DNA from: Mycolicibacterium sp. J2
Lineage (GTDB): Bacteria; Actinomycetota; Actinomycetes; Mycobacteriales; Mycobacteriaceae
Assembly (NCBI RefSeq): GCF_026240945.1
Contig: NZ_JAPFPY010000033.1
Location: forward strand, 1-52,094
Length of the DNA: 52,094 nt
Reading direction: 5' to 3'
The position numbers and the translations under genes were made by a program. Position 1 is the first letter of the stretch, and each line of letters opens with the position of its first letter. Positions 1-5,381 of the stretch are shown here, in pieces. Under the pieces are notes generated by a model. It was not told where the DNA came from and searched no databases. It worked only from the letters and a program-made list of their open reading frames with translations.

Positions 1-55
1 TTAAGCACGCCGCCAGCGTTCGTCCTGAGCCAGGATCAAACTCTCCAAACAAAAA
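1..55 (-). rRNA. rrs: 16S ribosomal RNA, 5' end (partial)
   Basis: Read on the minus strand, the first bases give the universal 16S 5' sequence GAGTTTGATCCTGGCTCAG followed by GACGAACGCTGGCGGCGTGC. The mature 5' end in mycobacteria begins with a short T-run (TTTTTGTTTGG), which places it near position 55. Only about 55 nt are inside the window; the rest of the operon lies beyond position 1. Because the gene follows tyrS in the same direction, this is most likely rrnB, the second rRNA operon of rapid-growing mycobacteria (established knowledge of tyrS-rrnB linkage). Confidence 0.97.
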
Positions 56-382
56 CCCCTCGAACAACATCGAGGCAGAATTCGAATCAGAAAAATCCGA
101 TCACAAACAAAAGACACCAAAAACTGGCATCAAAAAAACAAACCATCCTATGTAGCAGGAAGACGGGGAGTCCCCCACCAAGATGGCCAAAAACAACAAA
201 CAAAAACCACCAAACACACTATTGAGTTCTCAAACAACACGCCCGATCCCGACCGCGCAACAAGTCCGCGGCTAAAAGCCGCGGTCCGTAGTGCGGGCAG
301 TGAGGAACTCCTTCGTTAAGGGAATCTCTCTCGGATTTGGTCTTCGCTTCCCGGCCGGGGCCGTGTCGCTCTGACCTGGAAT
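56..382 (-). other. rRNA operon leader (precursor 16S 5' region)
   Basis: This non-coding stretch of about 330 nt lies between the candidate rrn promoter and the mature 16S end. It is strikingly AT-richer than its surroundings, with T-runs on the minus strand as is typical of mycobacterial pre-rRNA leaders. It contains an antitermination-type block (listed separately). The part next to 16S should form one arm of the RNase III processing stalk with sequence beyond the 3' end of 16S, which is outside the window. No protein-coding ORF is seen. Confidence 0.85.
212..284 (-). promoter_or_regulatory. rrn leader antitermination region (boxB-like hairpin plus boxA-like block)
   Basis: On the minus strand a hairpin comes first: arms CCGCGGC and GCCGCGG at 278-284 and 266-272, with loop TTTTA. 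About 25 nt further on is the block TTGTTTGAGAACTCAATAG (about 220-238), which I recognise as the conserved leader sequence described in mycobacterial rrn operons as box B/box A antitermination signals. The hairpin and the block are seen directly; the NusB/NusE antitermination role is inferred from family knowledge. Confidence 0.7.
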
Positions 383-411
383 AAGTTACGTGAGGGCTAA
401 CAGCGAGTCAA
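383..411 (-). promoter_or_regulatory. Candidate rrnB P1 promoter
   Basis: The minus strand carries TTGACT (406-411), a 17-bp spacer and TAACTT (383-388). This matches the sigma-70/SigA-type arrangement of mycobacterial rRNA promoters. It lies just downstream of the tyrS stop codon (429), about 320 nt from the mature 16S end, as expected for a leader of this length. No second strong promoter was identified with confidence in the leader. Confidence 0.7.
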
Positions 412-428
412 ATCCGCAGGTCAGCGCC

Positions 429-1730
429 CTATTTCTGCTGGTCAGAGGCGGTACCGCGGCGCACACCCGCGATGTGGCGCTTGCCACGCCGCAACACCAA
501 CCAATGGTCATGCAGAAAGTCCGTCGTTTGTGGTAGCCATTCGGCGCTTTCGACACGCGTGTTGTTCACGTACACACCACCCTCGGCGACGGCCCGCTTG
601 GCCTCGCCGCGACTTTTCGACAGTCCCGTGGTGACCAGCAGGTCGGTGATGGCGTCCGGGCCGCCCGGTGGAAGTTCGGCGACATCCCCGTTTCCTGCCT
701 CGGTGAGCGCCGCCGCGAGCGTCGGTTCGTCGAGGTCAGCGAGCTCAGCTCGCCCGAAGAGCGCCTGACTGGCCAATTCCACCGCGGCGGTGGCGGCCGA
801 TCCGTGCACCAGCGTGGTGAGCTCCCTGGCCAGCCGCCGCTGTGCCGCGCGCTCATGAGGTCGTTCCACGGTCGCCGTCTGCAAGGCACCCAGCTCCTCG
901 GCGTCCAGGAAGGTGAACCACCGCAGATACCCGATGACATCCGCATCACCGGTGTTGACGAAGTACTGGTACCAGGCATACGGCGAGGTCAGCTCCGGAT
1001 CCAGCCACAGGTTGCCGCCGCCGGTGGACTTGCCGAACTTCTTGCCCTCGGAGTCGGTGACCAGCGGCGTCGTCAGGGCATGCACGGTGGCCCCCTCTTT
1101 CTGGCGGACCAGTCGCACCCCGGCCACGATGTTCCCCCACTGATCGGAACCCCCGATCTGCAGTGCGCAGCCGTGCCGTCGATGCAGCTCCACGAAGTCG
1201 TTGGCCTGCAACAGCATGTAGCTGAACTCCGTGTAGGAGATGCCCTCGCCTTCCAGCCGGCGCCGCACGGTGTCGCGGTCCAGCATCACGTTCACCGAGA
1301 AGTACTTCCCGAGATCGCGCAGGAACTCGATGGCCGACAGCGGCCCCGTCCAGTTCAGGTTGTTCTCGACGATGGCACCGGTCGGCGAGTCGTCGAACTC
1401 GACGAAGCGCTCCAACTGGCCGCGTATCCGGTCGGCCCAGTCGGCGACGGTGTCGGCGGTGTTAAGGGTTCGCTCGCCGGTATCGCGCGGATCGCCGATC
1501 ATCCCGGTCGCTCCGCCGGCCAGCACGATCGGGCGGTGTCCGGCCCGCTGGAATCGGCGCAGCGTGAGCAGTGGGACGAGGTGACCAGCGTGCAAGCTGG
1601 GCGCGGTGGGGTCGAATCCCGAATAGACCGTCATGGGCCCGGTGGCCAGGTCGGACGCCAGGGCGTCGCGGTCGGTCGACTGCGCGATCAGGCCGCGCCA
1701 TTCCAGCTCTTCGAGGATGCCCGTACTCAC
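429..1730 (-). CDS. tyrS: Tyrosyl-tRNA synthetase
   Basis: This class I aminoacyl-tRNA synthetase charges tRNA-Tyr in the cytoplasm. The N-terminal Rossmann domain carries the HIGH-type motif HAGH in FDPTAPSLHAGHL. A KMSKS-type motif appears as KFGKS, and a C-terminal S4 RNA-binding domain (SKSRGEAKRAVAEGG) ends the protein. The length of 433 residues fits the family. I chose the GTG at 1730 because AGGAAG lies 8 nt upstream and the protein then begins STGILEELEW, like the mycobacterial orthologue. An ATG at 1748, overlapping the mpg stop as TGATG, is the alternative and would add 6 residues. It is cotranscribed with mpg and followed by the rRNA operon. Confidence 0.97.
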   Translation of the reverse strand: MSTGILEELEWRGLIAQSTDRDALASDLATGPMTVYSGFDPTAPSLHAGHLVPLLTLRRFQRAGHRPIVLAGGATGMIGDPRDTGERTLNTADTVADWADRIRGQLERFVEFDDSPTGAIVENNLNWTGPLSAIEFLRDLGKYFSVNVMLDRDTVRRRLEGEGISYTEFSYMLLQANDFVELHRRHGCALQIGGSDQWGNIVAGVRLVRQKEGATVHALTTPLVTDSEGKKFGKSTGGGNLWLDPELTSPYAWYQYFVNTGDADVIGYLRWFTFLDAEELGALQTATVERPHERAAQRRLARELTTLVHGSAATAAVELASQALFGRAELADLDEPTLAAALTEAGNGDVAELPPGGPDAITDLLVTTGLSKSRGEAKRAVAEGGVYVNNTRVESAEWLPQTTDFLHDHWLVLRRGKRHIAGVRRGTASDQQK

Positions 1731-1747
1731 GGTGCCATCTTCCTGCA

Positions 1748-2386
1748 TCAGTCGCTGCTTCCCGGCATCGGCGCCCGCGGGCTGCGCCGATAGGCCGACA
1801 CCTCCGGATAGCCCGCCAGCCAGAACCGCCACGGCCTGTCCGCGGCGGTGCTCACCCCAACCCGCGGGCCCGGCACGGCATCAGTGACCGGATTCAGCCT
1901 GAGCTGCACCGGACTACCCTCGGCTGCGAGGTCAATCCCGTTGTCCTCCATGAGGATTCCCAATGCCGAGCAGAGGTTTCCCGGCCCACGAGCGAGCGCG
2001 GGGGTTGGCACGGCCACTCCCCTTCGGGTACGGGCCAGGTCCTCGCCCTCGGTCACCACAGCCGCCCGCAAGAGCACGGCGGCCGCGAAACCCTCGGGCC
2101 CACACACCACATTGGCGCACACGTGGATACCGTGGCTGCGATAGGTGTACATCCGGCCCGCGGGCCCGAACATCACGAGGTTGCGCGGCCGCGGACCGCG
2201 ATAGGAGTGCGCCGCGGGATCCGGCCACGGCTCGTCCAGGGGCCCGCCGTAGGCCTCGACCTCGACGACGGTGGCGACGACGCCGCGACTGCTCAGCTCT
2301 GCGCCCAGTAACAACCGCGCTGCGGTCACCGGGTCCACCGCCAGCGCGTCGGCCAAAGTCCGGTCAGCTGGTCGCACTGTGCTCAT
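1748..2386 (-). CDS. mpg: 3-methyladenine DNA glycosylase (AAG/MPG family)
   Basis: This monofunctional base-excision repair glycosylase removes alkylated purines. The 212 residues contain the catalytic-region motif EVEAYGG, followed by the conserved SYRGPRPRN and the Y-x-Y-RSHGIHVCAN stretch of the fold, with ARGPGNLCSALGI later. The ATG at 2384-2386 is preceded by GGGGGA, which is supplied by the first copy of the GC-rich direct repeat at 2388-2467. The gene is upstream of tyrS and divergent from the ABC exporter operon, the same neighbourhood as Rv1688-Rv1689. Confidence 0.95.
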   Translation of the reverse strand: MSTVRPADRTLADALAVDPVTAARLLLGAELSSRGVVATVVEVEAYGGPLDEPWPDPAAHSYRGPRPRNLVMFGPAGRMYTYRSHGIHVCANVVCGPEGFAAAVLLRAAVVTEGEDLARTRRGVAVPTPALARGPGNLCSALGILMEDNGIDLAAEGSPVQLRLNPVTDAVPGPRVGVSTAADRPWRFWLAGYPEVSAYRRSPRAPMPGSSD

Positions 2387-2387
2387 T

Positions 2388-2467
2388 CCCCCGTCGCTCC
2401 GCTCGCCCCACGCCTACCCCCGTCGCTCCGCTCGCCCCGCTCATACCCCCGTCGCTCCGCTCGCCCC
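2388..2467. repeat. Three direct copies of a 22-bp GC-rich repeat (29-bp period)
   Basis: CCCCCGTCGCTCCGCTCGCC(CC) occurs at 2388-2409, 2417-2438 and 2446-2467 with a 29-bp period. On the minus strand each unit reads GGGGCGAGCGGAGCGACGGGG, so the copy nearest mpg supplies the purine-rich Shine-Dalgarno sequence of that gene. Nearly the same core, with one C/T change, is repeated at 39585-39662. It lies between the divergent mpg and ABC-exporter genes. Confidence 0.9.
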
Positions 2468-2499
2468 GGATGCCCATCTCCCGCATTGTGCCCGGCCCC

Positions 2500-2528
2500 T
2501 TGACACCGTCACCCAGCGGGCGCACTAT
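2500..2528 (+). promoter_or_regulatory. Promoter of the ABC exporter operon (leaderless type)
   Basis: TTGACA (2500-2505), a 17-bp spacer and CACTAT (2523-2528) form a good SigA-like promoter. The -10 ends 7 nt before the ATG at 2536, so transcription should start at or next to the initiation codon and give a leaderless mRNA. No Shine-Dalgarno sequence precedes the start, which agrees. Confidence 0.65.
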
Positions 2529-2559
2529 TCATCACATGATGACTTCATCGCACGATGAA
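2529..2559. promoter_or_regulatory. Tandem palindromic operators over the exporter start codon
   Basis: Two perfect inverted repeats stand side by side: TCATCA-CA-TGATGA (2529-2542) and TTCATCG-CA-CGATGAA (2544-2559). Their centres are 16 bp apart. They cover the inferred transcription start and first codons of the ATPase gene. The natural candidate ligand is the TetR protein encoded as third gene of this operon (4069-4686). The palindromes are directly visible; the regulator assignment is inference. Confidence 0.65.
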
Positions 2560-3291
2560 TTTTCTGGCCGGCGCATCGAACCGGCGATCCGCATCGACCA
2601 TCTGCAGGTGACCCGCGGTAACCACCAGGCCGTGCGCGATCTATCGGTGCAGATTCCGCGGGGCACCATCACCGGACTGTTGGGCCCCTCGGGCTGCGGG
2701 AAGACCACCCTGATGCGGGCCATCGTGGGCACCCAGGTCATCACCTCGGGGACGGTCACGGTGCTGGGTCATCCGGCGGGCTCCGCCGAATTGCGCCACC
2801 GCGTCGGCTATGTCACGCAGGACGCCACCATCTACCGCGATCTGCGGGTCATCGACAACGCCCGCTACTTCGCCGCCCTGTACGGCGCGGACACGCAGGC
2901 CGCCGAGAACGCGATCGCCGCGGTAGGCCTGACCGATCATCGAAACGCATTGTGCGACAACCTCTCCGGCGGCCAGCGCACTCGGGTGTCGCTGGCCTGT
3001 GCGCTGGTTTCGCACCCCGACCTGCTGGTGCTCGACGAGCCCACCGTCGGATTGGACCCGGTGCTGCGCGTGGACTTGTGGGAGCAGTTCCATCAGCTCG
3101 CCCGGGCCGGCACCACGCTGCTGGTCTCCAGCCACGTCATGGACGAGGCCGACCACTGCGGCGAGCTGCTGCTCATGCGGGAGGGCCGCCTCCTCGCCCA
3201 GACCACCCCCACCCGATTGCGAGAGGACACCGGATGTTCGTCACTGGAGGAAGCGTTCCTGTCCGTCATCAGGCACAGCACCGCAGCGTGA
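2536..3291 (+). CDS. ABC exporter ATP-binding protein (Rv1687c-like)
   Basis: This 251-residue nucleotide-binding subunit belongs to an ABC-2 type (daunorubicin/DrrA-like) exporter. Walker A is GPSGCGKTT, the signature motif LSGGQRTRVSLA, Walker B LLVLDEPTVGLDP, and the H-loop SSHVMDEAD. It pairs with the permease, whose GTG start overlaps this stop codon (GTGA at 3288-3291), and both are followed by a TetR gene. ATG 2536 and the adjacent ATG 2539 are both possible; the promoter position favours 2536 or 2539 as a leaderless start. The substrate cannot be told from sequence. Order and divergence from mpg match Rv1685c-Rv1688. Confidence 0.93.
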   Translation: MMTSSHDEFSGRRIEPAIRIDHLQVTRGNHQAVRDLSVQIPRGTITGLLGPSGCGKTTLMRAIVGTQVITSGTVTVLGHPAGSAELRHRVGYVTQDATIYRDLRVIDNARYFAALYGADTQAAENAIAAVGLTDHRNALCDNLSGGQRTRVSLACALVSHPDLLVLDEPTVGLDPVLRVDLWEQFHQLARAGTTLLVSSHVMDEADHCGELLLMREGRLLAQTTPTRLREDTGCSSLEEAFLSVIRHSTAA

Positions 3292-4061
3292 CAAAGCCGA
3301 GCACGCTGAGCCCCCGGGCCTACCTGGCCACCACCGGCCGGATCCTGCGTCAGCTGGCCGGCGACCACCGCAGCGTCGCGATGATCGTCGTGGTGCCCAC
3401 GCTGATCATCACGCTGATGTACTTCATGTTCGATGACGTGCCGCACCGGCCGGGCGCCCCGTCGCCCTTCAACAACGCCTGCCTGGTCATGCTCGGCGTC
3501 TTCCCCCTGATCGTGATGTTCCTGATCACCTCGATCACCATGCAACGGGAACGGGTGTCCGGCACGCTCGAACGGATCCTGACCACGCCGCTGCGCCGGT
3601 TCGACCTCCTCGCCGCTTACGGCACCGCGTTCTCCATCGCGGCCACCATCCAAGCCACGTTGGCCTGCGTCGTGGCGTTCTGGTTCCTCGGATTCGAGAC
3701 GGCGGGCAGCCCGGCACTGGTGTTTCTCATCGCGATCGTCAACGCGGTCCTCGGCGTGGGCCTGGGCTTGTTGTGCAGTGCCTTTGCCCGCACCGAATTC
3801 CAGGCCGTGCAGTTCATGCCGGTGGTGATCGCCCCGCAGCTGCTGCTGTGCGGGATCATGGTGCCCAGGGCCATGCTCCCGGACTGGCTGCAGTGGATCA
3901 GCAATGCGCTGCCGGCCAGCTACGCGCTGGAAGCACTGCAACAGGTCGGCGCGTACAGCGAACCCACGGCAATCGCGGTCCGCGATATCGCGGTGGTCAT
4001 CGGATTCGCGATCCTGGCCTTGGCGCTGGCCGCGGCGACACTTCGGCGCCGCACCCCGTGA
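3288..4061 (+). CDS. ABC-2 type transporter permease (Rv1686c-like)
   Basis: This 257-residue integral membrane subunit partners the preceding ATPase. About six hydrophobic segments are visible: near residues 28-44 (MIVVVPTLIITLMYFMF), 62-80, 106-132, 138-160, 166-190 and the C-terminus. The ABC-2 signature region RERVSGTLERILTTPLRRFDLL lies between segments 2 and 3. The start is GTG at 3288 in a 4-bp GTGA overlap with the ATPase stop; a start further upstream would run inside the ATPase gene. It probably exports a lipid or drug-like substrate, which is family inference only. Confidence 0.92.
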   Translation: MTKPSTLSPRAYLATTGRILRQLAGDHRSVAMIVVVPTLIITLMYFMFDDVPHRPGAPSPFNNACLVMLGVFPLIVMFLITSITMQRERVSGTLERILTTPLRRFDLLAAYGTAFSIAATIQATLACVVAFWFLGFETAGSPALVFLIAIVNAVLGVGLGLLCSAFARTEFQAVQFMPVVIAPQLLLCGIMVPRAMLPDWLQWISNALPASYALEALQQVGAYSEPTAIAVRDIAVVIGFAILALALAAATLRRRTP

Positions 4062-4068
4062 GGAGAAC

Positions 4069-4686
4069 GTGACCAGCCACAAAGCAGAACGAAAGCGGCC
4101 AGGGCGACCGCCAGGGGCGTCCGGCACCCGCGAGCAGATCCTGCAGAGTGCCCGGGAACTCTTCTCCCGCAACGGCTTCGACAAGACCTCCATCCGCGCG
4201 ATCGCGGCAGCCGCCGGCGTGGACGGCGCCCTGGTGCACCACTACTACGGCACCAAACAGCAACTGTTCGCGGCGGCGATCCAGATTCCGATCGACCCGA
4301 TGCAGGTGATCGGGCCGCTGCGGGACACGCCGGTGGACGAGATCGGCCTGATGCTCCCGTCACTGCTGCTGCCGTTGTGGGATTCGGAGATTGGGAAAGG
4401 CTTCATCGCGACGCTGCGCTCGATTCTCGGCGGAGCCGACGTCAGCCTGGTGCGCTCGTTCCTGCAGGAGGTGATCACCGTCGAGGTCGGGTCCCGGGTG
4501 GACAACCCACCGGGCTCCGGGCCGATCCGGGTGCAGTTCGTGGCGTCCCAGCTGGTCGGTGTGGTGGTGGCGCGCTACATCCTGGAGCTGGAACCGTTCG
4601 CCTCGCTGTCACCCGAGGCGATCGCCGCGACGATCGCGCCGAACCTGCAGCGCTACCTCACCGGGGAGCTGCCGAGCCTGAGCTGA
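4069..4686 (+). CDS. TetR-family transcriptional regulator
   Basis: This 205-residue one-component regulator has an N-terminal TetR helix-turn-helix: REQILQSARELFSRNGFDKTSIRAIAAAAGVDGALVHHYYG, about residues 17-57. The C-terminal ligand domain resembles the TetR_C_17-type domain found beside ABC exporters. The GTG start at 4069 is preceded by AGGAGA, which overlaps the stop of the permease gene. It probably represses the exporter operon through the tandem palindromes at 2529-2559. Its 3' end overlaps the convergent Trm112-like gene by 29 bp. Confidence 0.93.
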   Translation: MTSHKAERKRPGRPPGASGTREQILQSARELFSRNGFDKTSIRAIAAAAGVDGALVHHYYGTKQQLFAAAIQIPIDPMQVIGPLRDTPVDEIGLMLPSLLLPLWDSEIGKGFIATLRSILGGADVSLVRSFLQEVITVEVGSRVDNPPGSGPIRVQFVASQLVGVVVARYILELEPFASLSPEAIAATIAPNLQRYLTGELPSLS

Positions 4687-4873
4687 CCAGGCGGTCGTGC
4701 TCGGCATCGTCGGTCACCGTGACCGCTTCGTCGATCAGCAGCACCGGGATGTCGTCGACTATCGGGTAGCGACGCCGCAACCGGGGGTTGTACAGGCAAT
4801 CACCGGCCAGATAGAGCAGCGGTCCGTGATCCTGCGGGCAGACCAGGATGCTCAGCAGTTTGGAATCGACCAC
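4658..4873 (-). CDS. Trm112-family / UPF0434 small protein (Rv1684-like)
   Basis: This 71-residue protein opens with LLSILVCPQDHGPLLY and continues with LYNPRLRRRYPIVDDIPVLL, the typical Trm112/YcaR pattern. A single CPxD-type cysteine survives instead of a full zinc-binding set. Family members elsewhere activate methyltransferases or are of unknown role. The C-terminal tail (DDAEHDRLVSSGSAAPR) is variable in relatives. It is the last gene of a leftward unit behind the lipase/ligase fusion and a secreted protein, and converges with the TetR gene with a 29-bp overlap. Confidence 0.88.
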   Translation of the reverse strand: MVDSKLLSILVCPQDHGPLLYLAGDCLYNPRLRRRYPIVDDIPVLLIDEAVTVTDDAEHDRLVSSGSAAPR

Positions 4874-4882
4874 GACAGCAGG

Positions 4883-5320
4883 TTATCCGCCACCCAGTGG
4901 CGGGCCGCTGATGGTGAACCCACCCAGCACGCTGTCATTGGCGGGGTTGTAGGTGTTGATCCCGATGGTGGTCGGGTTGGACGGCTTGACCGTGCGGGCC
5001 TGCGTCTTGCGCTGGAAATCGACAGTCGCCTTGAGCGCGTTGATCAGCGGCACCTGATTGGGCCGCCGGTCCAGTCCATCCTGCAGCTCGGCGTAGTTAC
5101 CCTTCGACGGCAGGAAACCGAGCGCACGCAATTTCAGCGCGTCGTGGATCAGGTTGGAGATCTGGCCACCACCGGCACCGGTGTCGTATTCGGAGGCAAT
5201 ATCGTCGAGCACATCCGCACTGGCGATCCCGGATCCGAAAGCGGCCATCAAGCCGGTGGCCACCGCAACGCCTGCGATCGCGCGGCGCCAGCCGTTCGCC
5301 CGCTGTGACTCCGGTGCCAT
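4883..5320 (-). CDS. Conserved secreted mycobacterial protein of unknown function
   Basis: This 145-residue protein has a classical signal peptide: basic WRR, a hydrophobic core AIAGVAVATGLMAAFGSG, and a likely cleavage after IASA near residue 35. The mature part (DVLDDIASEYDTG, then a block containing YAELQDGLDRRPNQVPLINAL) looks like a small secreted family seen in mycobacteria. No enzymatic motif is visible. I chose the ATG at 5320 because GGAGG stands close upstream; an in-frame ATG pair at 5347 has no ribosome-binding site. It lies 61 bp behind the lipase/ligase fusion and 9 bp before the Trm112-like gene. Confidence 0.82.
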   Translation of the reverse strand: MAPESQRANGWRRAIAGVAVATGLMAAFGSGIASADVLDDIASEYDTGAGGGQISNLIHDALKLRALGFLPSKGNYAELQDGLDRRPNQVPLINALKATVDFQRKTQARTVKPSNPTTIGINTYNPANDSVLGGFTISGPPLGGG

Positions 5321-5381
5321 AGAACCTCCATTGCGTCGCGCCATCACGGGGAGCCTAACAGCGTCGAGGGCGCCGGACTCG

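Noticed and set aside
1748..1832. Longer tyrS start at 1832
   Set aside because: It would add 34 residues lying antisense-free but inside mpg, unlike any TyrS; the ribosome site AGGAAG points to 1730.
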